DNA from: an uncultured Bacteroidales bacterium
GTDB lineage: Bacteria; Bacteroidota; Bacteroidia; Bacteroidales; Paludibacteraceae
Length of the DNA: 64,000 nucleotides
NCBI GenBank assembly: GCA_900319035.1
Contig: ONMU01000008.1
Location: forward strand, 29,031-93,030
Direction: 5' to 3'
Positions 43,331 through 52,139 of the stretch are shown here, piece by piece. The position numbers were made by a program, and so were the translations under genes. The notes beneath the pieces were generated by a model. That model had not been told where the DNA came from. It worked only from the letters and a program-made list of their open reading frames with translations, and searched no databases. Position 1 is the stretch's first letter; each line of letters begins with the position of its first letter.

Positions 43331-45136
43331 ATGAATTGGTATGATCAGATCATAGAATGGAGGGAAAAGCACCTGAGCGAGAAGCATTTGGTGCTTTTGC
43401 TGTCGTTCTTTGTGGGCACGTTCTCAGCCGCAGCCGCAGCTATTCTGAAGAACTTCATTCATTTCATCCAACAACTCGTGGAGGAGCAGCTGATTGCCGA
43501 CGAACGCACATGGTGGTACCTCATCACGCCGGTCATCGGTATTACCCTTGCGGCGCTTTTCGTCAAATATATCGTGCGGGACGATATTTCGCACGGTATC
43601 ACCAAAATCCTCTATGCTATCTCGCAACGCAAATCGATCATCAAAGCCCACAACATGTGGTCGTCTGTGGTCGGTTCGGGTCTGACCATCGGTTTCGGTG
43701 GATCGGTCGGAGCGGAGGCGCCTATCGTACTGACCGGTGCTGCCATCGGTTCGAACCTCGCGAAAGCGTTCCGGCTTGACCAAAAGACGATGATGCTGAT
43801 GATCGGTTGCGGCGCAGCCGGTGCTATTGGCGGTATTTTCAAAGCCCCGATAGCCGGTTTGGTCTTCACGCTCGAAGTGCTGATGATGGATCTGACGATG
43901 ACCTCGGTGGCACCGCTGCTGATCTCATCGGTCACCGCTACCGCTATCTCGTATATCCTCACCGGCGCAGAACCGATGTTCCCCTTGGATGTAGCAGAAC
44001 CGTTCCTCGTTCATCGTATTCCGTGGTACCTGATCTTGGGATTAGTCTGCGGTCTGATTAGCCTCTATTTCACGCGAGGCATGAACGGTCTAGAGCGATG
44101 GATGAAGACCCACGTCCGTAGTATAGGTGCAAAAATCATTGCCGGAGGACTGACGCTGAGTATCTTGATCTTCCTTTTCCCACCGCTCTACGGTGAAGGT
44201 TACGATGTCATCCGTCAGCTCATCAACGGCGACAGTATCAGCGCGTTGGGGAACAGTCCCTTAGAGAGATATATTCTCCCTACAGATTACTACACCCAGC
44301 TCTCTACGCTCAATACGCAACTGTTGCTGCTTGTCTATTTCATAGCGATCATCTTCGTGAAGATCATCGCTTCGGTGGCAACCAACGGCGGAGGTGGTGT
44401 CGGAGGTATCTTCGCGCCTTCGCTCTTCATGGGTGCTATCACGGGCTTTGTAACGGCTCGTATCATGAACCTCTGCGGACTGCTTGTTCCGGAGACCAAT
44501 TTTGCGTTGGTAGGCATGGCGGGACTGATGTCCGGCGTCATGCACGCACCGCTGACCGGTATCTTCCTCATTGCCGAACTGACCGGCGGCTACCATCTTT
44601 TTATGCCGCTGATGATCGTCAGCGTGATCTCGTATCTGACCATCATGCTCTTCGAGCCGCACTCGTTGTACGCGATGCGTCTGGCGCAGAAAGGCGAGCT
44701 GCTGACCCATAACAAAGACCGTAATGTGCTGACTCTCTTGAAGATGGATAGCGTGCTGGAAACGGATTTCGTGACCATCTTCCCGGAGATGACTCTGGGT
44801 GAGTTGGTAAAAGTCATCAGCGAAAGCCGACGAAATATCTTCCCGGTCATCGACCATGACGGTCGTCTGAAGGGTATCTTACTCTTAGACGAGGTACGCA
44901 ACATCATGTTCCAACCCCGTCTCTACAAACGATTTACGGTAGGACAACTCATCACCTCTCCCCCTGCTGTCTTGCAGTTTGATCTGCCGATGGACAAAGT
45001 GATGGAGACCTTCGAAGACACCGGAGCATGGAATCTGCCGGTAGTGGATGCCGACAAGCATTACCTCGGTTTTGTGTCCAAATCGAAGATCTTCAACTCC
45101 TACCGCAACGTCCTCGTTCATTTCAGCGAAGAATAA
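43331..45136 (+). CDS. ClC-family chloride channel/antiporter with two CBS domains
   Basis: I chose ATG 43331 (MNWYDQIIEW), because the upstream in-frame extension is repeat sequence; this gives 601 aa. Residues 1-430 form the ClC core: about 14 membrane helices, GSGLTIGFGGSVGAEAP (the usual GREGP Glu is present as GAEAP) and GGGGVGGIFAPSLFMGA near residue 350. Residues about 455-600 are a pair of CBS domains (TDFVTIFPEMTLGELVKVI; ITSPPAVLQFDLPMDKVMETF) that could bind adenine nucleotides. It moves Cl- or exchanges Cl- for H+ across the inner membrane. A repeat-like LSTLNTQLLLL loop lies near residue 330. Confidence 0.93.
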   Translation: MNWYDQIIEWREKHLSEKHLVLLLSFFVGTFSAAAAAILKNFIHFIQQLVEEQLIADERTWWYLITPVIGITLAALFVKYIVRDDISHGITKILYAISQRKSIIKAHNMWSSVVGSGLTIGFGGSVGAEAPIVLTGAAIGSNLAKAFRLDQKTMMLMIGCGAAGAIGGIFKAPIAGLVFTLEVLMMDLTMTSVAPLLISSVTATAISYILTGAEPMFPLDVAEPFLVHRIPWYLILGLVCGLISLYFTRGMNGLERWMKTHVRSIGAKIIAGGLTLSILIFLFPPLYGEGYDVIRQLINGDSISALGNSPLERYILPTDYYTQLSTLNTQLLLLVYFIAIIFVKIIASVATNGGGGVGGIFAPSLFMGAITGFVTARIMNLCGLLVPETNFALVGMAGLMSGVMHAPLTGIFLIAELTGGYHLFMPLMIVSVISYLTIMLFEPHSLYAMRLAQKGELLTHNKDRNVLTLLKMDSVLETDFVTIFPEMTLGELVKVISESRRNIFPVIDHDGRLKGILLLDEVRNIMFQPRLYKRFTVGQLITSPPAVLQFDLPMDKVMETFEDTGAWNLPVVDADKHYLGFVSKSKIFNSYRNVLVHFSEE

Positions 45137-45159
45137 GTGCTTTTAGCTCGTATTTTGCG

Positions 45160-45735
45160 TTATAGCTGTCCGGCTTCCACCAGATTGATGACCCGTTCTG
45201 TGATGCGGTCTTTATCCGAGGCATCGTATTCCTCTTTGAGATCATTGCGAAAGAGTTTGGCGATGAACTGCCAGAAATTGGCAGCGACCTTGCCTTTGTA
45301 TTGCTTGATTAGTTCATAACTTGTGCGGTCGGTCTCACGATCCATCAGTTTCATGAGCATCATCCCTTGCGAGGGGTACATGTTCCGAAAATCCTTCTCG
45401 TATTTCTTGAATAGTTTCCGCTCGTATGCCCGCCACCATTTGCGTCTGGCTTTATTGTCCGGCAGTTTGGCAAGTTCCGCATCCGCGTACGCCATATCGG
45501 CGGTGATCATCTTGGCGTACGGCAGACATTTCTTCACGTCCCGCACCGTCCGCCAATAGAATTTCTCCTGCCGTTTGTTCTTAAACCGCATCGGCGGATA
45601 GACGTATATATCCTGCATCTGCACCATATAGAGCGTGTCGCCGTCCACCACACGCATCGTATAAACATTGGCAGCGGACATAGAAATGCCCACTGCCAAT
45701 AAAAAGATGATGATATAGCTAGTCCGCCTAGTCAT
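45160..45735 (-). CDS. DUF4294 family exported protein
   Basis: With ATG at 45735 the protein has 191 aa (MTRRTSYIIIFLLAVGIS is a signal peptide); an in-frame TTG at 45753 would only add repeat-encoded residues. The core MRVVDGDTLYMVQMQDIYVYPPMRFKNKRQEKFYWRTVRDVKKCLPYAKMI and the later RRKWWRAYERKLFKKYEKDFRNM are the DUF4294 signature, a Bacteroidota-specific family of unknown function. It follows proS on the same strand; CTAG array 6 straddles its start. The downstream gene is convergent (ClC). Confidence 0.85.
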   Translation of the reverse strand: MTRRTSYIIIFLLAVGISMSAANVYTMRVVDGDTLYMVQMQDIYVYPPMRFKNKRQEKFYWRTVRDVKKCLPYAKMITADMAYADAELAKLPDNKARRKWWRAYERKLFKKYEKDFRNMYPSQGMMLMKLMDRETDRTSYELIKQYKGKVAANFWQFIAKLFRNDLKEEYDASDKDRITERVINLVEAGQL

Positions 45736-45749
45736 ACTAGTCCAACTAG
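45719..45749. repeat. CTAG array, 9-bp period (array 6)
   Basis: CTAG at 45719, 45728, 45737 and 45746, exactly every 9 bp, between the proS stop (45759) and the first codons of the DUF4294 gene. Confidence 0.9.
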
Positions 45750-45758
45750 TCAACTATA

Positions 45759-47249
45759 TTAATAATTCAATGCAAACACAACTCTTCCGGCGGACGGTTT
45801 GCCCGTTACCATACAGGTACCCGGCTCGCTGTGATGACCCGGCAGGTCTGCCAAAGGAATACAACGGATAGTAGCCTTGGTCTCATCCTTGATACGTTGC
45901 TCCGTCTCTGGCGTACCGTCCCAATGAGCAAGCAGGAATCCGCCTTTCTTGAGCTCTTCTTTGAACTCGTCGTAGCTGTTCACCTCACGGGTGTTAGCGA
46001 TACGGAAATCGAGGGCTTTTTGCAGCAGATTCTTCTGGATCTCCTCCAAGAGATTCTTCACCTTTTCCACGATTCCATCGAGAGAAATCGTCTCTTTACT
46101 CTGCGTGTCACGACGTGCAATCTCAATCGTTCCGTTCTCCAAATCACGACCTCCCATAGCCAGACGAACCGGCACACCTTTGAGCTCATAATCAGCGAAC
46201 TTGTAACCCGGCGTATATTTCTCGTCAGTATCCACTTTGACGCGTACACCAAGCGCTTTCAACTCATCAGCTATCGGGTTCAGCTTGACCATCAGTTTGT
46301 CCAGATCCTCCTGTTTCTTGAAGATCGGCACAATAACCACCTGAATCGGAGCCAGATGCGGCGGCAGAACAAGTCCGTTATCGTCGCTGTGCGTCATGAT
46401 GAGCGCACCCATCAGACGAGTCGAAACACCCCAAGAAGTAGCCCATACGTACTCGTATTTATTCTCCTTATTGAGGAACTGCACATCAAAACTCTTGGCG
46501 AAGTTCTGTCCCAAGAAGTGACTTGTACCCGCCTGCAGCGCCTTACCGTCCTGCATCATCGCTTCAATACAATAGGTATTAAGCGCGCCTGCGAAGCGCT
46601 CATTCGGGCTCTTGACACCTTTCACTACCGGAATAGCCATCACGTTCTCCGCGAAATCGGCATAGACATCGAGCATCTGACGTGCGTAATTCTCTGCCTC
46701 CTCCTTGGTAGCATGAGCCGTATGGCCTTCCTGCCAAAGGAACTCAGCCGTACGCAGGAAAAGACGCGTACGCATCTCCCAACGCATGACGTTACACCAC
46801 TGGTTGCAAAGGATCGGCAGGTCGCGATACGAGCTGATCCAGTTCTTATAGGTGCTCCAGATGATCGTCTCCGAGGTCGGACGGATGATGAGCTCTTCCT
46901 CCAGCTTAGCCTGAGGATCCACTACCACACCCTTACCGTTCGGATCGTTCATCAGACGATGGTGAGTCACTACGGCACACTCTTTCGCAAAACCCTCCAC
47001 ATGCTCCGCCTCGCGGCTAAGGAAGGACTTCGGGATAAGAAGAGGGAAATAGGCGTTTTTCACACCCTGCTCTTTGAAACGGCGGTCAAGCTCCGCCTGA
47101 ATAGTTTCCCAGATGGCATAGCCATAGGGTTTGATGACCATACATCCGCGTACGGCGCTCTGCTCAGCGAGGTCGGCTTTGACCACCAACTCATTGTACC
47201 ACTTAGAGTAATCCTCGCTGCGAGGAGTCAGTTTCTGATAATTTGCCAT
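45759..47249 (-). CDS. proS: Prolyl-tRNA synthetase
   Basis: The 496-aa class II synthetase is of the eukaryote/archaeon-like type (no editing insertion; begins [45 protein letters not shown]). Class II motifs are present: motif 2 around [24 protein letters not shown] and motif 3 around [24 protein letters not shown]. The anticodon-binding domain follows, and the C-terminus is [10 protein letters not shown]. It charges tRNA-Pro in the cytoplasm. A tRNA-Pro gene lies directly upstream on the same strand, separated by a hairpin that resembles a terminator. Confidence 0.97.
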   Translation of the reverse strand: MANYQKLTPRSEDYSKWYNELVVKADLAEQSAVRGCMVIKPYGYAIWETIQAELDRRFKEQGVKNAYFPLLIPKSFLSREAEHVEGFAKECAVVTHHRLMNDPNGKGVVVDPQAKLEEELIIRPTSETIIWSTYKNWISSYRDLPILCNQWCNVMRWEMRTRLFLRTAEFLWQEGHTAHATKEEAENYARQMLDVYADFAENVMAIPVVKGVKSPNERFAGALNTYCIEAMMQDGKALQAGTSHFLGQNFAKSFDVQFLNKENKYEYVWATSWGVSTRLMGALIMTHSDDNGLVLPPHLAPIQVVIVPIFKKQEDLDKLMVKLNPIADELKALGVRVKVDTDEKYTPGYKFADYELKGVPVRLAMGGRDLENGTIEIARRDTQSKETISLDGIVEKVKNLLEEIQKNLLQKALDFRIANTREVNSYDEFKEELKKGGFLLAHWDGTPETEQRIKDETKATIRCIPLADLPGHHSEPGTCMVTGKPSAGRVVFALNY

Positions 47250-47278
47250 TGTATAGAGAGTATAAATATCCGTTTTCC

Positions 47279-47307
47279 AAAAAGGACAGCCCTCAGACTG
47301 TCCCTTT
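47279..47307 (-). terminator. Hairpin-T terminator between tRNA-Pro and proS
   Basis: Minus-strand GGACAG and CTGTCC pair over 6 bp (extended by AAA/TTT) around an 8-nt loop and are followed by five Ts. It begins right at the tRNA CCA end, so it may terminate tRNA transcription or attenuate read-through into proS. Confidence 0.7.
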
Positions 47308-47382
47308 GGTCGAGAAGACGTGACTCGAACACGCGACCCCTACGTCCCGAACGTAGTGCGCTACCAACTGCGCCACTTCTCG
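47307..47382 (-). tRNA. tRNA-Pro (anticodon CGG)
   Basis: The acceptor arm CGAGAAG pairs with CTTCTCG, and the sequence ends in discriminator A plus an encoded CCA. The anticodon stem CTACG/CGTAG holds the loop TTCGGGA with anticodon CGG (47347-47349). The D arm GCGC...GCGC and the T arm with TTCGAGT are in place. It has a good promoter at 47461-47492. Confidence 0.95.
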
Positions 47383-47460
47383 GTCAGAAACCCCGATTAT
47401 GCACTCGAAATTTCCTTGCTTCTTCCGACTATTACTTTCGTATTATCTCGAAAAAGCGTG

Positions 47461-47492
47461 CAAAATTACTGCTTTTTTTTGACATGTGCAAA
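47461..47492 (-). promoter_or_regulatory. Promoter of tRNA-Pro (and possibly proS)
   Basis: Minus-strand TAATTTTG (47468-47461) with TTTG at 47492-47489 and a 20-bp spacer. Confidence 0.75.
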
Positions 47493-47513
47493 TTTTTGCG
47501 CGTTTTTTTGCAA

Positions 47514-49829
47514 TTATTTTGCATTTTTTCGCTTAAAAGCGTTTTTTGCTGAGCGAAGTGGCTCTCCTTTGGCTATAATTTCACGAACTTCGCTTTCCGT
47601 GAGTTTCTCCACGACACAGCCCTTCGGCAACTGGTAATTACCCTCCGGCGTACGGATATAATCTCCATACCGTCCGTGCAACACCTGTACATCACCCCAT
47701 TCGTGAATAGGCGTATTGGAGAGTCGTTTCTCCAGAATGAGCTGAATAGCCTCGTCCATGGTGAGTGCGAGCGGATCTTTCCCGCGCGGAATACTAATAA
47801 AGGTATTATTGTAATGTACGTACGGACCATATTTGCCTTCGCCGATAACCACTTCTTTGCCTTCATACTCGCCCAAAGTGAGCGGCAGCGCCGTTTTGAA
47901 GAGCTCCAAAGCCTCGGAGAGCGTGATCGAGAAGACCGACTGACCTTTCTTCAGACTCGCAAAACGCGGTTTGTCATTCGCTGAGTCACCCAATTGTACA
48001 CAAGGACCGATCTTGCTGATTTTAGCAATCACAGGCTGTCCGGAAACAGGGTCATTTCCCAATAACCGACCTGCAACTTTTCCCGATGGAATCGAAGAAA
48101 GTAAGGGTTTGAAGGTCTTATAGAAAGTATCCACCGTCTGAACCCAATCTGCCCGTCCGACAGCAATGCGGTCGAACTGCTCCTCCTCGTGTGCCGTGAA
48201 ATCATAACTGATGATTTTCGGGAAATACTCCACCAAGAAATCATTGGTAATACGTCCCAGATCCGTCGGCAATAACCGTTGGCTTTCTGCACCGTACATC
48301 TCCGCTTTGGTATGCTCTACTACCTCTCCGTTCTTGAGCGAAAGGATAGCTATGTCACGCTTCTGACCCGCTACAGAGCCGCGCTCTACATATTTGACGT
48401 GCTGAATAGTCTCGATGATGGTCGCATAGGTAGAAGGACGACCGATACCAAGTTCCTCCATACGCTTAACCAGCGTAGCCTCATTGTAACGGAAAGGCGG
48501 TTTGGCATAGGTCTGAATAGCTTCCACGCCTTGCAGCTTCAGACGCTCACGCTGCGACATAGCCGGCAGAATACGTCTCTCCTCCGCTTCCTCATCCGTC
48601 GATTGCACATAAACGCGGGTGAAACCGTCAAAAGTGATCACTTCGCCGGTAGCGACAAACGCATATTTAGAACCATGTACCGACACCTCAATGATCGTCT
48701 TCTCGCTCTCCGCCTCAGCCATCTGGCTTGCGATAGTACGTTTCCAAATGAGCTCATACAAACGCTGCTCATCCCTGCCCTCACCTGCGTTCATGACGTT
48801 CATATAGGTCGGACGGATAGCTTCATGCGCTTCCTGCGCACCCTTTGCCTTCGTGCGGAACTGACGGGTGTGAACATATTTCTCACCGTACTGCTCTGCA
48901 ATCACCTCTTTGCTGGTAGCCAAAGCCAAGGTAGAGAGGTTCACCGAGTCGGTACGCATGTACGTGATCTTACCGCTTTCATAGAGCGACTGCGCCAGAC
49001 GCATCGTCTTCGACACCGAGAACTTGAGCTTGCGGGCTGCTTCCTGTTGGAGCGAAGAAGTGGTGAACGGCGGTGCCGGCATATGGGTCACGGGCTTGCG
49101 CTGCACATCGCGAACGATGAACTGCGCCTTGGGCAGACTCTGCAGAAACTCCATCGCATCTTTCTTATGCGAAAAACGATGGTTCAACTCGCATCTCAAT
49201 ACCGATGCATCGCCCGGATTTGATCCGATGAAATCGGCAATTATTCGATAACTGGACGATGCGCGGAACGACTCTATCTCACGCTCTTTCTCCACGATCA
49301 AACGCACCGCCACCGACTGCACACGACCGGCAGAAAGACCCGTCGTCACTTTCTTCCAGAGTACCGGAGACAACTCGAATCCCACAATACGGTCCAGCAC
49401 ACGACGTGCCTGCTGCGCGTTGACCAGATTATAGTCAATATCACGCGGATGAAGGATTGCCTCTTGGATCGCATTCTTCGTGATCTCATGGAAGACAATA
49501 CGCTTGGTGTCCTTGCTATCCAAACCCAGCACCTCTTTCAGATGCCAAGCGATCGCTTCTCCCTCGCGGTCCTCATCGGAAGCTAACCAAACAGTGTCCG
49601 CTTTCTTGACCTCTTTTTGCAACTGTTCCAACAAATGCTCCTTATGGGCATCAATGACGTAATGCGGCTGATAGCCGTGCTCGAAATCAATACCCATCGA
49701 GTTTTTACCCAGCGGCTCGATGTCGCGGATGTGACCCTGACTGCTCAGAACATGGTAGTCCGAGCCTAAGAATTTCTCAATCGTCTTCGCTTTCGCAGGA
49801 GACTCAACTATTACTAAATTTTTGCTCAT
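47514..49829 (-). CDS. topA: DNA topoisomerase I
   Basis: I chose ATG 49829 (MSKNLVIVESPAKAKTIEKFLG), the normal start for the family; the in-frame extension to 49871 runs into the promoter. The 771-aa protein has the Toprim domain first (SDEDREGEAIAWHL with the DxD-type metal site). The type IA catalytic domain carries the active-site Tyr in GKITYMRTDSVNLS near residue 300, and GIGRPSTYATIIETI follows. The C-terminal third has repeated GxYGxYVxY/R-type modules (GEGKYGPYVHYNNTF; LHGRYGDYIRTPEG) in place of zinc ribbons. It relaxes negative supercoils. It is transcribed from its own promoter, divergent from nfeD/floA. Confidence 0.96.
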   Translation of the reverse strand: MSKNLVIVESPAKAKTIEKFLGSDYHVLSSQGHIRDIEPLGKNSMGIDFEHGYQPHYVIDAHKEHLLEQLQKEVKKADTVWLASDEDREGEAIAWHLKEVLGLDSKDTKRIVFHEITKNAIQEAILHPRDIDYNLVNAQQARRVLDRIVGFELSPVLWKKVTTGLSAGRVQSVAVRLIVEKEREIESFRASSSYRIIADFIGSNPGDASVLRCELNHRFSHKKDAMEFLQSLPKAQFIVRDVQRKPVTHMPAPPFTTSSLQQEAARKLKFSVSKTMRLAQSLYESGKITYMRTDSVNLSTLALATSKEVIAEQYGEKYVHTRQFRTKAKGAQEAHEAIRPTYMNVMNAGEGRDEQRLYELIWKRTIASQMAEAESEKTIIEVSVHGSKYAFVATGEVITFDGFTRVYVQSTDEEAEERRILPAMSQRERLKLQGVEAIQTYAKPPFRYNEATLVKRMEELGIGRPSTYATIIETIQHVKYVERGSVAGQKRDIAILSLKNGEVVEHTKAEMYGAESQRLLPTDLGRITNDFLVEYFPKIISYDFTAHEEEQFDRIAVGRADWVQTVDTFYKTFKPLLSSIPSGKVAGRLLGNDPVSGQPVIAKISKIGPCVQLGDSANDKPRFASLKKGQSVFSITLSEALELFKTALPLTLGEYEGKEVVIGEGKYGPYVHYNNTFISIPRGKDPLALTMDEAIQLILEKRLSNTPIHEWGDVQVLHGRYGDYIRTPEGNYQLPKGCVVEKLTESEVREIIAKGEPLRSAKNAFKRKNAK

Positions 49830-49868
49830 ACGACAATATAATAAGGTGTAAACCTCGAAAAATCGCCG

Positions 49869-49900
49869 CAAAAGTAGTATATTTAATTTAATTATGCAAA
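49869..49900 (-). promoter_or_regulatory. Promoter of topA
   Basis: Minus-strand TACTTTTG (49876-49869) with TTTG at 49900-49897 and a 20-bp spacer; the leader is about 35 nt. Confidence 0.75.
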
Positions 49901-49914
49901 TTTTTTTTTATTTG

Positions 49915-49946
49915 CTTGCATATACCAAAGATATTTAGTATCTTTG
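49915..49946 (+). promoter_or_regulatory. Promoter of nfeD-floA
   Basis: TATCTTTG at 49939-49946 is preceded by TTG/TTGCATATA at 49916-49924, in the extended -33 form seen at other promoters here. It is back to back with the topA promoter. Confidence 0.65.
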
Positions 49947-49994
49947 CACCCGATTTTAAAAAAATTGTTGTAAAATTTTAATGAAAAGGCTTGC

Positions 49995-50327
49995 ATGAAT
50001 ATTTTTTTAGTCGTATTATTAGTGCTCGCGGGCGTCGCGCTTGTGTTAGCGGAGATGTTCCTGTTGCCCGGCTTTGGAATAGCGGGCATAAGCGGAGCCG
50101 GATGTCTGGTAGCATCCGTCATTGTAGCATGGATCTGGATCGGACATGTAGCAGGTTTGATCACTTTGGGAGCCTGCGTTCTTGCGACCGTCATCTCGGT
50201 GGTGGTCTTTATGCGCAGTAAGACTCTGGACAAGATGGCGCTGGATGCCAAGATCGACAGCCATGTGGAGTTAGCCAACAACCGCCTCAAGAAAGAGGAG
50301 GACACACCCCAAAAATCTGAATCCTGA
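49995..50327 (+). CDS. Short NfeD-like membrane protein
   Basis: The 110-aa protein has three membrane helices (LVVLLVLAGVALVLAEMFLLPGFGIAGI; LVASVIVAWIWIG; LITLGACVLATVISVVVFM), with the EMFLLPGFGIAGISG motif typical of NfeD proteins, and a short charged tail in place of the OB-fold domain of longer forms. NfeD proteins pair with flotillins or stomatins; the floA gene follows 35 bp downstream, so the pair is likely a membrane-organising unit. The stop codon is in a CTGAA heptamer array. Confidence 0.83.
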   Translation: MNIFLVVLLVLAGVALVLAEMFLLPGFGIAGISGAGCLVASVIVAWIWIGHVAGLITLGACVLATVISVVVFMRSKTLDKMALDAKIDSHVELANNRLKKEEDTPQKSES

Positions 50328-50349
50328 ATTCTGAATTCTGAAATCTCAA
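50317..50349. repeat. CTGAA array, 7-bp period, between nfeD and floA
   Basis: CTGAA at 50317, 50324, 50331 and 50338, then CTCAA at 50345, an exact 7-bp period. It includes the nfeD stop (50325-50327) and uses the same core as the 40030 array on the opposite strand. Confidence 0.88.
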
Positions 50350-50362
50350 ATAACAATTACTT

Positions 50363-51346
50363 ATGGAACCCATCACACTTCTTTTGGTCGTTCTGATTAC
50401 GATCGCCGTATTTATCTTTTTGTACTATGTCCCGTTCATGCTGTGGATCAATGCCGTAGTGAGCGGAGTACATATCAGTCTGATTCAACTCTTCCTCATG
50501 CGCATCCGTAAGGTACCGCCTGCAAAGATCGTCAATTGTATGATCGAGGCGCACAAAGCCGGTTTGACGGATGTGAAGCGTGACGGTCTGGAGGCACACT
50601 ACCTCGCCGGAGGTCACATCGAGCGCGTGGTACACGCTCTCGTGTCTGCATCCAAAGCAGGTATCACCCTGCCCTTCCAGATGGCTACCGCTATCGACCT
50701 TGCCGGACGCGATGTCTTCGAGGCTGTGCAGATGAGCGTTAACCCGCGTGTCATCGACACTCCGCCGGTAACGGCTGTTGCCAAAGATGGTATCCAGCTC
50801 ATCGCTAAAGCGCGTGTGACGGTACGTGCGAACATCAAACAGCTCGTCGGAGGTGCCGGAGAGGATACGATCCTTGCCCGCGTTGGTGAAGGTATCGTCA
50901 GCTCCATCGGTAGTGCCGAGAGCCACAAGCAAGTACTCGAAAACCCCGATTCCATCAGCAAATTAGTGCTCTCTAAGGGTCTGGATGACGGAACAGCATT
51001 TGAGATCCTTTCTATCGACATCGCAGACATCGATGTCGGTAAGAACATCGGTGCGCAGCTCCAGATGGATCAGGCGGAAGCAGATAAGAATATCGCTCAA
51101 GCGAAAGCGGAGGAGCGTCGCTCCATGGCTATCGCATCCGAGCAGGAGATGAAAGCGAAAGCACAAGAAGCGCGTGCGAAAGTGATTGAGGCGGAGGCGC
51201 TCGTGCCGCAAGCTATGGCGGAAGCCTTCCGAAACGGCAATCTCGGCATCATGGACTACTACCGCATGCAGAACATGCAGGCAGACACAGCAATGCGAGA
51301 GAACATCGCCGGTAGCAGCGCAAGCGACAAGAAAGGAAAGAAATAA
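50363..51346 (+). CDS. floA: Flotillin-like protein FloA
   Basis: The 327-aa protein of the UPF0365 family has an N-terminal membrane-associated segment ([36 protein letters not shown]). The SPFH-type domain includes [40 protein letters not shown], and a long Ala/Glu coiled coil follows ([43 protein letters not shown]). FloA assembles in membrane microdomains and affects membrane fluidity and protein organisation. The gene pair with nfeD is the classical arrangement. The omega-amidase gene starts directly after its stop. Confidence 0.95.
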   Translation: MEPITLLLVVLITIAVFIFLYYVPFMLWINAVVSGVHISLIQLFLMRIRKVPPAKIVNCMIEAHKAGLTDVKRDGLEAHYLAGGHIERVVHALVSASKAGITLPFQMATAIDLAGRDVFEAVQMSVNPRVIDTPPVTAVAKDGIQLIAKARVTVRANIKQLVGGAGEDTILARVGEGIVSSIGSAESHKQVLENPDSISKLVLSKGLDDGTAFEILSIDIADIDVGKNIGAQLQMDQAEADKNIAQAKAEERRSMAIASEQEMKAKAQEARAKVIEAEALVPQAMAEAFRNGNLGIMDYYRMQNMQADTAMRENIAGSSASDKKGKK

Positions 51347-52132
51347 TTGAAGATTGCACTCTTACAATACCCTATTCAATGGGCAGATCCGCAGACGAAC
51401 TTAGGTCTGTTGGATGAACGGCTACGCGCTGTTGCCGGACAGGTGGATTTAGCGGTTATCCCCGAGATGTTCAGCACCGGTTTCTGTACCGACAGACCGG
51501 GTTTGGCGGACGAATGGTTAACCGGCCACACCTCGCAAGCCTTGCAGCATATGGCAGACGAGTACAACCTCGCTATCGTCGGTTCGATGATGGTGATGGA
51601 TCATGGTAAGCTCTATAACCGCGGATTTATCTTCCGTCCGAACGACTCGCCGCAGTACTACGACAAGCATCATCTGTATGCATCCGGCGGTGAAGCCGAG
51701 TTCTTCACGCCCGGCAACGAACGCAAACTATTCGAGTTCCGGGGAGTCAAGATCCGTCTGGCAGTCTGCTACGACTTACGGTTCCCCGTTTGGCTGAGGC
51801 AGGACAAGAACAACCTGTACGACATCCTCATCTGCGTAGCCTGCTGGCCCACGATCCGCATTCAGTATTGGGATGCGTTGTTGGCAGCACGAGCAGCCGA
51901 AAACCACTGTTACGGCATCGGCGTCAACATGGTCGGCACAGATGGACTCCAACTCGATTACAACGGTCACTCCGCTGCCTATGACACTTGGCTCAAGGAT
52001 CTCGCAGGATTCGAGGACTACGAATCCGGCACGTGTATCGTGGACTTGTCCATCGAGAAACTGCGGCATTTCCGCGAAGTCCTTCCGCAATGGAAAGAAG
52101 CGGACGAATATGAATTGATAATTGATAATTGA
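51347..52132 (+). CDS. Carbon-nitrogen hydrolase, probable omega-amidase
   Basis: The 261-aa protein is of nitrilase fold. The start is a TTG (51347) immediately after the floA TAA, without any spacer. The catalytic triad is visible: Glu in AVIPEMFSTGF, Lys in YYDKHHLYASG and Cys in LAVCYDLRFPVW. The length and the FSTGFC and RFPVW surroundings fit YafV-type omega-amidases, which hydrolyse 2-oxoglutaramate and similar amides in metabolite repair. The C-terminal YELIIDN is encoded by an ATTGA heptamer array which continues through the gap into recJ, so the native tail was probably altered by repeat expansion. Confidence 0.88.
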   Translation: MKIALLQYPIQWADPQTNLGLLDERLRAVAGQVDLAVIPEMFSTGFCTDRPGLADEWLTGHTSQALQHMADEYNLAIVGSMMVMDHGKLYNRGFIFRPNDSPQYYDKHHLYASGGEAEFFTPGNERKLFEFRGVKIRLAVCYDLRFPVWLRQDKNNLYDILICVACWPTIRIQYWDALLAARAAENHCYGIGVNMVGTDGLQLDYNGHSAAYDTWLKDLAGFEDYESGTCIVDLSIEKLRHFREVLPQWKEADEYELIIDN

Positions 52133-52139
52133 CCATTGG
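52114..52139. repeat. ATTGA array, 7-bp period, joining omega-amidase and recJ
   Basis: ATTGA at 52114, 52121 and 52128, then ATTGG at 52135, exactly 7 bp apart. It spans the last codons and stop of the amidase and the TTG start codon of recJ (52136). Confidence 0.85.
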
